38,837 nucleotides of DNA, taken from positions 1 through 38,837 of the forward strand of contig NZ_JAGQEG010000055.1 in NCBI RefSeq assembly GCF_018305005.1. The letters are read 5' to 3'. A program made the position numbers and the translations under genes. Origin of the DNA: Collimonas silvisoli (GTDB taxonomy: Bacteria > Pseudomonadota > Gammaproteobacteria > Burkholderiales > Burkholderiaceae_D). This document shows positions 1 through 9,944 of the stretch, one piece after another. Below the pieces are notes generated by a model. That model saw only the letters and a list, made by a program, of their open reading frames with translations, searched no databases and had not been told where the DNA came from. The stretch's first letter is position 1; every line of letters begins with the position of its first letter.

Positions 1-624
1 AAAATCCTTGGTCAAGCCAACCTTCCAGTCGTTATAGCTCAATGTCGAATTGTTTTTGACGGTTTGATGGCCGGCATGCAAATTCACCGTATAGCCGTTG
101 CTGACATCGATATTCGCGCCGATGTCCAGATAACCGCTGTTCTTGCTGTTAACCGCACCGAACAGATTGGTCAGCGACTGCGAATACTTGAGGTAGGCAG
201 GACCGTAGCCCAGCTGGCCGTACAGCTCCGTCGTATCCGCGTCAGGATGCAAATCATTGGACGGATAGACATACGACAGAACGCCGAAATCATAGCTCAG
301 ATCCTGGGTGAAATTGCCTTTCTTGCCAGCATAGATATCCCACTCGATATTACCGTCGCCGCCGCTATCCTTAACCCATTTGAGTGTCGATAGCCAGGTC
401 CCGGCATACAGGCCGCTTGGATTGTTGCTATAGTCCGCGCCGCCTTGCAGAGCCGGCTTCAGGCGCGTCTGGGAAATTCCGCGAAAACGATAATCGGATG
501 CCAGGCTGGCGTTGAACGTCAGCGAGTTATCCGGCACCGCCTCTTCCGCTTGCGAGGGGCCAGTGGTAAAAGCGGCAACGGCGATGACAGTAATCAGACC
601 GGAAAGATAGAGTATTTTCTTCAT
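1..624 (-). CDS. TorF-family putative outer-membrane porin (3' end outside window)
   Basis: The reading frame from the ATG at 624 runs open to the window edge (208 codons), so the C-terminus is missing. It starts MKKILYLSG with a signal peptide ending near SQA (about residue 26). The mature part opens with LTFNASLASDYRFRGISQT, the usual opening of the TIGR02001/TorF family, and alternates polar and aromatic residues as a beta-barrel does. An in-frame ATG two codons upstream (630) is an alternative start; neither has a clear ribosome site. The gene lies 106 nt downstream of kdpC on the same strand, with a strong hairpin between. Family members are predicted barrels with poorly known substrates; a link to potassium entry is inference from position only. 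Confidence 0.8.
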   Translation of the reverse strand, partial: MKKILYLSGLITVIAVAAFTTGPSQAEEAVPDNSLTFNASLASDYRFRGISQTRLKPALQGGADYSNNPSGLYAGTWLSTLKWVKDSGGDGNIEWDIYAGKKGNFTQDLSYDFGVLSYVYPSNDLHPDADTTELYGQLGYGPAYLKYSQSLTNLFGAVNSKNSGYLDIGANIDVSNGYTVNLHAGHQTVKNNSTLSYNDWKVGLTKDF

Positions 625-669
625 AGGCATCAGGTGAAACACAGGTGGTTGGAGGTTGACTTCAAAGGC

Positions 670-714
670 GCGTGTAGAAGCTGGCCACACACCTTGTGGC
701 CAGCTTCTACACGC
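670..714 (-). terminator. Perfect 20-bp inverted repeat between kdpC and the TorF-like gene
   Basis: Positions 670-689 and 695-714 are exact reverse complements, separated by a 5-nt loop. The transcript would fold into a long hairpin just after kdpC. No U-run follows on the minus strand, so it may be an attenuator or an mRNA-stabilising/processing hairpin rather than a classical intrinsic terminator. Confidence 0.5.
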
Positions 715-730
715 AGATAACGCTGCTGGA

Positions 731-1417
731 TTAGTTTGCCGCTGGAGCTGGGACTGTAGGCGAAGTTGAAGCTGAACTTTGCCGGTCCAGCGCCAGATTC
801 AGCGCCATGACATTAACCCGCGGCTCGCCCAGGAAGCCCAGGCTGCGCCGCAACTGCAAACTGTCTATCAGAGCACGCACGGTATCGACGCTCAGTTTGC
901 GTTCACGCGCAACGCGCCCGGCCTGGTAGTAGGCTGCGGCAAGACTGATTTCCGGATCCAGGCCGCTGCCGGAGGCAGTCACCAGATCGACCGGAATCGG
1001 CAGCGTGTTGCCTGGATCGGCCGCTTTCAAGGCCTCGACCCGGCCCTTGACAGCATCAATCAAAGCCGGATTGCTAGGCCCGAAGTTCGAACCGCCGGAA
1101 GACTGGGCGTTATACGGCATCGGGCTGGTCGCCGACAAGCGGCCCCAGAAATAGTTGGGAGCGGAAAACTCCTGGCCGATCAGGCGTGAACCGATCAGCT
1201 TGCCATTCTGCACGACCAGGCTGCCGGACGCCTGATCCGGAAAAGCCGCCTTGCCGATGCCGGTCACGGCCAGCGGATAGATCACCCCGCACAGCACGGT
1301 CAGGCCGACGAATACGACCAGGGCAGGACGCAATACGCCTTGCGAAGTCACCTTTGCCGTAGCTGTCTTGGTTGCCGACTCTGCTGGCGACAATGTTGTT
1401 GTAGATGCGGATTTCAT
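731..1417 (-). CDS. kdpC: Potassium-transporting ATPase subunit KdpC
   Basis: KdpC is the single-span accessory subunit of the KdpFABC high-affinity potassium pump and sits beside the KdpA channel in the inner membrane. The protein has one N-terminal hydrophobic span ([19 protein letters not shown]) and the family motifs [30 protein letters not shown] and YQAGRVA. At 228 aa it is longer than the usual 190-200 because of polar tails at both ends. I chose the ATG at 1417 (MKSAS) because AGGAG lies 7 nt upstream; an in-frame ATG at 1435 overlaps the kdpB stop as ATGA but lacks a good ribosome site. It is the last gene of kdpFABC. No kdpDE is visible in the window. Confidence 0.95.
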   Translation of the reverse strand: MKSASTTTLSPAESATKTATAKVTSQGVLRPALVVFVGLTVLCGVIYPLAVTGIGKAAFPDQASGSLVVQNGKLIGSRLIGQEFSAPNYFWGRLSATSPMPYNAQSSGGSNFGPSNPALIDAVKGRVEALKAADPGNTLPIPVDLVTASGSGLDPEISLAAAYYQAGRVARERKLSVDTVRALIDSLQLRRSLGFLGEPRVNVMALNLALDRQSSASTSPTVPAPAAN

Positions 1418-1431
1418 GTCGAGACTCCTGA

Positions 1432-3510
<2,079 letters not shown>

Positions 3511-3529
3511 GATGATCCTTCTTCTTAAC

Positions 3530-5350
3530 TTAGTGTGCTGCAAAGATTTGCAGATGTTCAACCACAGGGCCAAGCGCCAGCGCCGGTACATAGTTCAGCA
3601 CCCCCACCAGCACCACGACGCCGATCAGCAATACGATGAACAGCGGGCCATGCGTCGGCATGGTGCCGGAGTTCGGTTCCAGCCGTTTTTTGGCGGCGAA
3701 CGAACCGGCCATCGCGAGGATCGTGACGATGATGATGAAACGTCCGAACCACATGGCTATCGCCAGCATCACGTTATAGAACGGCGTGTTGGCAGATAGG
3801 CCGCCAAACGCGCTGCCGTTGTTGTTGGCGGCAGAAGAGAAGGCGTACAGGATTTCGCTGAAGCCGTGCGCGCCGGGATTGGCGATGCCGGCCACCCCGG
3901 CCGTCGCCATCACCGCAATTGCCGTGCCGCCCAACACCAGGATCGGCGTCGCCAGGATCGCAATCGAGGTCATCTTCATTTCGAAGGACTGGATTTTCTT
4001 GCCCAGGTATTCCGGCGTGCGGCCGATCATCAGGCCGGCGATGAACACCGCCATGATGGCAAACACCAGCATGCCGTACAGGCCGGAACCGACGCCGCCG
4101 AACACCACTTCGCCCATCTGTATCAGCGCCATCGGCACCATGCCGCCCAAAGCCGTGAACGAATCGTGCATGGCGTTCACCGCACCGCAAGAGGCTGCCG
4201 TGGTAACCGCTGCAAACAGGGCCGAAGCGCTGATGCCGAAACGGCTTTCCTTGCCTTCCATATTGCCGCCGGACTGCAGCAAGCCATGCGCCTGGTCGAT
4301 ACCCAAGGCGCTGAGGCCGGGATGCGCCTGCTGCTCGGCGTACATCACCACACAAGTCATGATCACGAAAATAATCGTCATCGCCGCCAGCACCGCCCAG
4401 CCCTGGCGGATATCGCCAACCATGAAACCGAAGGTGAAGCAAAGCGCGGCCGGGATCAGGAAGATCGCCAGCATCTGGAAGAAATTCGACAGCGGCGTAG
4501 GATTTTCATACGGATGGGCCGAGTTGGCGTTGAAGAAACCGCCGCCGTTGGTGCCTATCATCTTGATCGCTTCCTGCGAAGCCACCGGTCCCATGGCCAG
4601 GGTTTGCACCTTGGTGTTCATGGTTTCCAGCACAGGTTTGCCGGCGGCGTCGTTGACAGGCTGGCCATCAGCGCCGACTTTAGGCTGCTGATAGGTCAGC
4701 GGCTGCACGATAGTGGCGTCTTTATAGGAATCGAAATTCTGGATCACGCCCTGGCTGATCAGGAATACCGAGAAAATCACCGACAACGGCAACAGCAGGT
4801 ACACGGTAGAACGGGTAATGTCGGTCCAGAAATTGCCGATAGACTGCGCCGAATGACGCGAAAAACCGCGAATCAAGGCAAACGCAACCGCAATGCCGGT
4901 AGCAGCGGAAAAGAAGTTCTGCACCGCCAGCACCAGCATCTGGGTCAGGTAGCTCATCGCGCTTTCACCCGAATAACCTTGCCAGTTGGTGTTGCTGATA
5001 AAGCTGACCGCAGTATTGAAGGCGGAATCCGAGCTGAGATTGGCAAAATGCTGCGGATTCAGCGGCAGCCACAGCTGGAAGCGTTGCAAGGCATAGGTAG
5101 CCAGCGCGCCGATGGTATTAAAGAGCAGCAAGGCCAGCGCATAGTTTTTCCAGTTCATCTCGGCATTGGCCTGGATGCCAGCGCAACGGTACAGCCATTG
5201 CTCAACCCGGTTGAACCAGCCGAAACCCGATACCGGCGCATGCTCGGAAGAACCGGCGGCAACCTGCACGATGAATTTGCCGAGCGGATAACTCAGCACC
5301 AGCAGCACCGCCAGGAAAGCGATCAACAACATGGTGGATTGGGAGGTCAT
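3530..5350 (-). CDS. kdpA: Potassium-transporting ATPase channel subunit KdpA
   Basis: KdpA is the potassium-selective, channel-like subunit of the Kdp pump. The 606-aa sequence is hydrophobic throughout, and the family's selectivity-filter loops are recognisable: [52 protein letters not shown] and [14 protein letters not shown]. The length is slightly above the usual 560-600. The start at 5350 (MTSQST) is supported by GGAGG 9 nt upstream; an ATG six codons earlier lies inside kdpF. The kdpF stop is one base away, so the two genes are tightly coupled. Confidence 0.97.
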   Translation of the reverse strand: MTSQSTMLLIAFLAVLLVLSYPLGKFIVQVAAGSSEHAPVSGFGWFNRVEQWLYRCAGIQANAEMNWKNYALALLLFNTIGALATYALQRFQLWLPLNPQHFANLSSDSAFNTAVSFISNTNWQGYSGESAMSYLTQMLVLAVQNFFSAATGIAVAFALIRGFSRHSAQSIGNFWTDITRSTVYLLLPLSVIFSVFLISQGVIQNFDSYKDATIVQPLTYQQPKVGADGQPVNDAAGKPVLETMNTKVQTLAMGPVASQEAIKMIGTNGGGFFNANSAHPYENPTPLSNFFQMLAIFLIPAALCFTFGFMVGDIRQGWAVLAAMTIIFVIMTCVVMYAEQQAHPGLSALGIDQAHGLLQSGGNMEGKESRFGISASALFAAVTTAASCGAVNAMHDSFTALGGMVPMALIQMGEVVFGGVGSGLYGMLVFAIMAVFIAGLMIGRTPEYLGKKIQSFEMKMTSIAILATPILVLGGTAIAVMATAGVAGIANPGAHGFSEILYAFSSAANNNGSAFGGLSANTPFYNVMLAIAMWFGRFIIIVTILAMAGSFAAKKRLEPNSGTMPTHGPLFIVLLIGVVVLVGVLNYVPALALGPVVEHLQIFAAH

Positions 5351-5351
5351 G

Positions 5352-5441
5352 TCAGAAATCCTCCGCATTTAACAAAGCCACCACCAGGTACACCAGCAGC
5401 GCCACGGTCACCACTGCGCCAAGTATGTAGAACGCGTTCAT
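5352..5441 (-). CDS. kdpF: Small Kdp subunit KdpF
   Basis: This is a 29-codon ORF encoding [20 protein letters not shown] and then VALLNAEDF. It is a single membrane span with a short polar tail, typical of KdpF, which stabilises the KdpABC complex. GGAGGACC lies 4 nt before the ATG. The stop is one base before kdpA, exactly where KdpF is expected. The start codon overlaps the stop of the preceding small ORF (ATGA), which suggests translational coupling. Confidence 0.92.
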   Translation of the reverse strand: MNAFYILGAVVTVALLVYLVVALLNAEDF

Positions 5442-5554
5442 TGACGGTCCTCCAGCTTCTTGCAGCCCACCGCCAGCGCCCAGGTGACGACAAACATCGC
5501 CACGATCGCGCCAACATAGATTCCATCCAATGCCAACTCCTTCAGCTCCATCAT
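5438..5554 (-). CDS. Small single-span membrane protein at the head of the kdp operon
   Basis: A 38-codon ORF starts ATG-ATG (5554 or 5551) behind GAGGGTA and ends in TGA overlapping the kdpF ATG. The protein opens MMELKELALDGIY, then has one hydrophobic span (VGAIVAMFVVTWALAVGC), then a basic/acidic tail KKLEDRQ. This layout, coupling and size suggest a real leader cistron co-translated with kdpF rather than chance. I do not recognise a characterised family. It could be an accessory small subunit of the pump, a regulatory leader peptide, or a protein that only sets the translation rate of kdpF. Confidence 0.65.
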   Translation of the reverse strand: MMELKELALDGIYVGAIVAMFVVTWALAVGCKKLEDRQ

Positions 5555-5590
5555 TACCCTCATTACAGATTAGTTGCGGTACCGACAGGC

Positions 5591-5619
5591 TATACAGATG
5601 CTTCTAAAAATGTCGTAAA
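5591..5619 (-). promoter_or_regulatory. Candidate kdp promoter
   Basis: On the minus strand TTTACG (5619-5614) and TGTATA (5596-5591) are separated by 17 bp, and the -10-like element is 37 nt before the first small ORF. The match to sigma-70 consensus is only moderate, as expected for an activator-dependent promoter, and the repeats at 5631-5665 lie directly upstream. Confidence 0.4.
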
Positions 5620-5630
5620 GAGTGGCGACG

Positions 5631-5665
5631 GGGGTGTAAACAAAGTGTAAAAAAAACGTAAAAAA
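5631..5665 (-). promoter_or_regulatory. Candidate KdpE-binding repeats upstream of the kdp operon
   Basis: Read on the minus strand, TTTAC occurs at 5662, 5651 and 5640, an exact 11-bp period, inside a T-rich tract that ends GTTTACACCCCC. From memory, the E. coli KdpE site upstream of kdpFABC has the same character: a T-tract, then TTTACACCCC next to the -35. A further TTTAC falls 21 bp downstream, in the proposed -35. Direct repeats at one helical turn are typical of OmpR-family response regulators such as KdpE. Confidence 0.6.
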
Positions 5666-5811
5666 GGGCGAATCAAATCGATCCTGCGCGCCCCGCCGCG
5701 GCAGCCGCCAGGCACTGCGATGTTTTCTTGGTTTTTTTGCCACATTCGGCACAATTGATGCGAGCAAACAGGTACACTTTCAGCCTTGTCAGCTACCGCC
5801 CCAGACCCGAC

Positions 5812-7998
5812 ATGCACTACGCCCTAGATCTGCGCACCTTTCTTTTCAGTCACTATTTCTATACGGGTTTGCGGATCGCCACCGGCGTCGTCGGCCTCAC
5901 CTTGCTGGTGCTGCAATTCACCGATCTGCCGACCGCGATGACGGTCTGTATCGGCGCCCTCTCCACCAGCCTGATGGATCTGCCCAGCACGCTGCGCCAC
6001 AAGTTCAACGAGATGCTGTCGAGCGTGCTGATCTGCACCGCCGTCACGCTCATCATCAGCCTCTGTGCGCCGTTTCACTGGCTGCTGAGCGGCATGCTGG
6101 TGATCGTCACCTTCCTCGCCAGCATGATGCTGGTGTATGGCAAAAAAGCCATGCCGCTGCAATTCTCCGCCCTGTTCGTCATGACGCTGGCCATGGAAAA
6201 CGCCATGAGCGTGCCGCAAGCGCTGTTTCACACCGGCTTGTTCCTCAGCGGCGGCTTGATTTACCTGGCCTATTCGATGACGGTTTCCTGGTTTTTGCGC
6301 AGCCGCATCAAACAGCAGGTGCTGGCCGAAGCCTTGTTCGAACTGGCCCGCTACATCAACATCAAGGCCGATTTCTACGACATCCACATGGATCTCAACA
6401 GCCAGTTCAACACCCTGGTGCGGCAGCAGATCGTGCTGGCCGAAAAACAGCAAGCCTCGCGCGACCTGATCCTGCGCGACCCGAAGAATGAGCAAGACAC
6501 GATCCTGGTGCAAGTCCATTTCGGCATGTTCGATCTGTACGAACATATCCTCTCGGCCCATACCGATTACGCCATCCTGCGCCAGCATCTGGCCGACGCC
6601 GACGTCCTCACCTATCTGCGCGATCTGGTCAGCAAGGCCGCCTCGGATATCGAATCGATCGCCTACGCCGTCACCCGCAAGCGCGCCTCGTTCGCCAGCA
6701 TCAACTACAAGGCCGAGATGCGCTCGATCGAGGCCGAACTGCAACAACTGCAGCAAGACAGCCTGGCCGGCAAACTCTCCGAAGAAACGCTCGATATCCT
6801 GCGCGCCACCTATATCAAGATCTGCGATGCGATCGACATGATCGGCCAACTGCACCACGCCACCCAAAGCGTGCAAGGGCCGCTGCCGGTGTTCATGAGC
6901 AAAGACATGACGCCCTTCCTGACCCAGCAGAAATACCAGTTAGGCGTGCTGGTCTCCAACCTGCGCTGGCAATCGCCCACCTTCCGTTTTGCGATACGCG
7001 CGGCGCTGGCGATTTCCTGCGGCCTGCTGGCGGCCGATTCCCTGCCCTACGCCGGCCACGGCTACTGGATCGTGCTGACCATTGCCATCATTCTCAAACC
7101 CAGTTTCAGCCAGACCAAACAGCGCCGCAGCGACCGCTTGATCGGCACCCTGATCGGCTGTGTCGCCACCGCGCTGATCCTGCGCTTCGTGCACGAGCCG
7201 ATCGCCCTGCTCGGCTTCATGTTCATGGCCACCGCCGCTGCGCCCGCCTTCATCTACGTCAAATACCGCTACACCGCGATTGCCGCCAGCATGCAGATTC
7301 TGCTGCAGATCAACCTGGTGATCCCCAGCAGCGGCCATGTCATCGGCGAACGCCTGATCGATACGCTGATCGGCGCCGTCATCGCCACCGCCTTCAGCTT
7401 CGTCCTGCCGAGTTGGGAATACCGCACGCTGCCGCAATTGGTCCGCAACGTCTTGAAAAGCAACCAACGCTTCCTCGAAGCCGGCAGCAACCTGCTGCAA
7501 GGCAAAGTGCGCGACGATTTCATTTACCGCGTCTGCCGCAAACGCTTCCTGGATAGCATCTCCGAGCTGGCCTCGACCCTGGTGCGGATGCTCGACGAAC
7601 CGCTCAGCAAACATCGCGCCGTCGAAAACCTGAATCAATTCATCGTCCACAATTATCTGGTGATTGCGCATATCGCCGCGCTGCGCATGCTGTTGCGGCG
7701 CAACGCCGAAGGCATGCCGCATGAAGCCGTCAACCTTCAGCTCGACGCCGCCACCGCCCACGTCCGCAAGACGCTTGAACTGGCGGAGCAAGTCTTGAAT
7801 CCGGCGGCGCCGCTGGCGGCCCCAAGCGCCAGCCCCATGCCCGGCGATGTTGGCGCAAGCGGCGCAACTGGCGAGGCGGCGCAGGCAGCCAACTGGTCAG
7901 CCTGGTATCCGCTGCAGCGGCGGGTCGAGCAATTGTATGAAGACACGGAAAAAATCGCCGTCAACAGCGCCGCCATCGGCCGCATCCTGGCGGCGTGA
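5812..7998 (+). CDS. FUSC-family inner-membrane protein (YccS/YhfK-like)
   Basis: This is a 728-aa protein with the two-block FUSC layout. A first hydrophobic block of several spans (about residues 15-170) is followed by a long charged cytoplasmic region (about 175-390). A second membrane block (about 395-555) contains the family segment KPSFSQTKQRRSDRLIGTLI. A cytoplasmic tail ends in an Ala/Pro/Gly-rich linker (PAAPLAAPSASPMPG). Related proteins include fusaric acid and aromatic-acid efflux components, but most YccS-type members have no known substrate. No membrane-fusion partner lies nearby, so I would not call it an efflux pump. MHYALDLRTF at 5812 is taken as the start by resemblance to relatives; ATGs at 5728 and 5758 are alternatives and none has a clear ribosome site. 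It is transcribed away from kdp. Confidence 0.85.
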   Translation: MHYALDLRTFLFSHYFYTGLRIATGVVGLTLLVLQFTDLPTAMTVCIGALSTSLMDLPSTLRHKFNEMLSSVLICTAVTLIISLCAPFHWLLSGMLVIVTFLASMMLVYGKKAMPLQFSALFVMTLAMENAMSVPQALFHTGLFLSGGLIYLAYSMTVSWFLRSRIKQQVLAEALFELARYINIKADFYDIHMDLNSQFNTLVRQQIVLAEKQQASRDLILRDPKNEQDTILVQVHFGMFDLYEHILSAHTDYAILRQHLADADVLTYLRDLVSKAASDIESIAYAVTRKRASFASINYKAEMRSIEAELQQLQQDSLAGKLSEETLDILRATYIKICDAIDMIGQLHHATQSVQGPLPVFMSKDMTPFLTQQKYQLGVLVSNLRWQSPTFRFAIRAALAISCGLLAADSLPYAGHGYWIVLTIAIILKPSFSQTKQRRSDRLIGTLIGCVATALILRFVHEPIALLGFMFMATAAAPAFIYVKYRYTAIAASMQILLQINLVIPSSGHVIGERLIDTLIGAVIATAFSFVLPSWEYRTLPQLVRNVLKSNQRFLEAGSNLLQGKVRDDFIYRVCRKRFLDSISELASTLVRMLDEPLSKHRAVENLNQFIVHNYLVIAHIAALRMLLRRNAEGMPHEAVNLQLDAATAHVRKTLELAEQVLNPAAPLAAPSASPMPGDVGASGATGEAAQAANWSAWYPLQRRVEQLYEDTEKIAVNSAAIGRILAA

Positions 7999-8438
7999 CG
8001 GCAATGCATGATTTTCGGCAGAGTACAGCCTGTTAGTCATCAAATTGCGGGCATTTAACAGTTTCTCAGAGCAAGAATGCAACAAGCATCGGCACTGGAA
8101 AGTTATGTCCTTGGAGCGTGCCCGCCTGGCCCGACTTTACTGCCCCGCAGGCCGTGCCGGCGAGCTGCCGGGATTTACTGCGTCCCGCACAGTAACCAGC
8201 CCCAATCCATTTGTAATATCTCAAACCGTAAATTTGAGAAAACCCATTATCAAAATGATTTCATTCCGGGTTTTACAAGCGTATTCCGAGAATATTCTCA
8301 TGTTTTTTTAATTTCCATGCAGAAATCTATTGACTCTTTGACTCTGAGCGAGTGAGATAGGGTTATTGCAAGTTTCCATAAGGCATCATTACCAAGGTGC
8401 AATGAAACCTGCAATTTCACCCTACGCTAGGAGACGCC
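7999..8438. other. 440-bp intergenic stretch before the fimbrial-like gene
   Basis: Short open frames here have no ribosome site or coding character and I reject them. The last 130 bp are AT-rich and contain two overlapping TTGACTCT copies (8330 and 8338) that could serve as a -35 for the downstream gene, but no convincing -10 pairs with them. No clear hairpin terminator for the FUSC gene is visible. Confidence 0.4.
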
Positions 8439-8852
8439 ATGAGAATCGTCACGCTACAATTCGCCGCCGCATCTGTCTTGTTATCCTTAGCGTCAAGCGC
8501 CATGGCGGCTGGTGGCAACAGCGGCGTTATCCATTTCACCGGCAGCATCGTCGAACCGCCTTGCACTACCAGTACCACCAGCACCGCCGGCAGCAAGCAA
8601 AGGGCGACGATAGACATGAACCTCAGTTGCGACCATCGCAGCGCTTTCGATGTGGCGTTCCAACAGATCGGGCCGAATGCCAACTCTGCCACCACCATCA
8701 CCTTGTCGCGCGACGGCAAGCCGCTGGGGAGCGAGGAAGCCGCCTATTACCGGATGGCGTTCAAGGGGCAAACCAATCTGCGGCTGACGGCCAAGCGCTC
8801 TGCCGCCGGCGGCGAACTGAGCCCGGTCATCATGACTATCAGCTATCTGTAA
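8439..8852 (+). CDS. Small secreted fimbrial-like (type 1 pilin-like) protein
   Basis: The 137-aa protein begins with a clean signal peptide (MRIVTLQFAAASVLLSLASS, cleavage near AMA at about residue 23). The mature N-terminus GVIHFTGSIVEPPC matches the opening of type 1 pilins, where the first Cys pairs with a second about 20-25 residues on; here the second is in LSCDHRS. The C-terminal strand ends MTISYL. At about 114 mature residues it is shorter than major pilins (about 160). AGGAGACGCC precedes the ATG. No chaperone or usher gene is nearby, so it may be an orphan pilin-domain protein rather than part of a complete pilus operon. It converges on the lactonase gene. Confidence 0.7.
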   Translation: MRIVTLQFAAASVLLSLASSAMAAGGNSGVIHFTGSIVEPPCTTSTTSTAGSKQRATIDMNLSCDHRSAFDVAFQQIGPNANSATTITLSRDGKPLGSEEAAYYRMAFKGQTNLRLTAKRSAAGGELSPVIMTISYL

Positions 8853-8881
8853 GGCAGATAGATGGCCGGCATAGCAAGGCC

Positions 8882-9766
8882 TTAAGCGCCGAAACGCGCT
8901 TCCGGCAAACCGCGAATATCTTCCAGCCGCAGCTGGAACACGCCGCCTGCCGCCGGCTCGGCCAGCAAGGCTGCTGCCGATAGCGATTCGCGCGCGCTGG
9001 TCACATACAAGGTATCCAGATCGGCGCCGCCCAACGCCACGCAACTGGGCTGCGCCACGGGCACCTGGATCATGCGATCGATGCTGCCGTCGGGCGCCAG
9101 GCGCAGCACCCGGTAGCCGCCCCATTGCGCATTCCACAAGTAACCTTCGCTGTCTACGGTTGAGCCGTCCGGCTCGCCGGGCTGCTGCCGCAAATCGGCG
9201 AACACGCGTGCATTGCTGGTGCTGCCGGCAGCTGTGTCGTAGTCGCAGCAATGGATGATCTTGCCGGGCGAATCGCAGTAGTACATGGTGCGGCCGTCGG
9301 GGCTGAAGCAAATGCTGTTGCTGATGGCTACCGAGGGCAACGCCAGGCGTTCCAGCGTGAGATCGGTATTGAGCCGGTAGAAACTGCAGCAACGCGCCAG
9401 ATCCGGCGCATCGTTCTTGGTGCCGAATACGAAGCGACCGGCGCGGTCGCAGCGGCCGTCGTTGATTCTGGTCAGCGGCAAGTCCGTCTCGACTTTGCAA
9501 ATCGGCGTTATCGTCTTGCTTGAAAAATTGAACCAGGCCAGTTGCGAGGCCAGGCCCAGCAGCAACCGGTCATCGTCGGCGGTGAGGGCGAACGTTGCCA
9601 GCGGTTCCGGCATAGGCCAGCTTTCGGTGTCGCCGCTGGCAGGCCGGTGGCACCACAGCGTGGCGCCGAGAATATCGGTCCAGAACAGGCGCTGGCTGCG
9701 CGGGCACCACAGCACGCCCTCCCCCAGCAAATGCTTGCCGTCTATCAGCAGGCTTGCGGTCAGCAT
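8882..9766 (-). CDS. SMP-30/gluconolactonase-family sugar lactonase (pentonolactonase-like)
   Basis: This 294-aa six-bladed beta-propeller lactonase has the family's metal and active-site segments: GEGVLW (Glu about 17), TRINDGRCDRAGRFVFGT, ISNSICFSPDGRTMYYCDS and GEPDGSTVDSEGYLWNAQWGG. SMP-30 lactonases hydrolyse aldonolactones to aldonic acids. Caulobacter XylC and Azospirillum L-arabinolactonase belong here, and both act between a pentose dehydrogenase and a pentonate dehydratase. Those partners are encoded at 13.4-18.8 kb, so a pentonolactonase role is likely. The only in-frame ATG after an upstream stop is at 9766; the ribosome site is weak. It follows a porin on the same strand, with a hairpin between. 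Confidence 0.85.
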   Translation of the reverse strand: MLTASLLIDGKHLLGEGVLWCPRSQRLFWTDILGATLWCHRPASGDTESWPMPEPLATFALTADDDRLLLGLASQLAWFNFSSKTITPICKVETDLPLTRINDGRCDRAGRFVFGTKNDAPDLARCCSFYRLNTDLTLERLALPSVAISNSICFSPDGRTMYYCDSPGKIIHCCDYDTAAGSTSNARVFADLRQQPGEPDGSTVDSEGYLWNAQWGGYRVLRLAPDGSIDRMIQVPVAQPSCVALGGADLDTLYVTSARESLSAAALLAEPAAGGVFQLRLEDIRGLPEARFGA

Positions 9767-9868
9767 CGAATCCGGCCCGGCACTGGATGGTTTTGATAGA
9801 GCATTCCTTCATTCCTTTGGATTAGCTGTAACTTCGCCGTAACGAATAATCGTCACAGATTCTAACGC

Positions 9869-9903
9869 CAGCGAGGCCATGATGGTATCTCATGGCCTCG
9901 CTG
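9869..9903 (-). terminator. Hairpin after the first porin gene
   Basis: Positions 9869-9882 and 9890-9903 form a perfect 14-bp inverted repeat with a 7-nt loop, 42 nt after the porin stop. It lacks a U-run, so it may only partly terminate and still allow some read-through to the lactonase gene. Confidence 0.5.
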
Positions 9904-9944
9904 CTGCGCTACATCGATGCGGCAATCGGCATCAAAGCGAATGC

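Noticed and set aside
3866-5650. Long plus-strand open frame opposite kdpA and kdpF
   Set aside because: It runs antisense to well-conserved kdp genes, has a His/Arg/Gln-rich composition typical of antisense frames in GC-rich genes, and no ribosome site.
8045-8355. Overlapping small plus-strand frames upstream of the fimbrial-like gene
   Set aside because: Two frames compete over the same bases, without ribosome sites, signal peptides or recognisable motifs.
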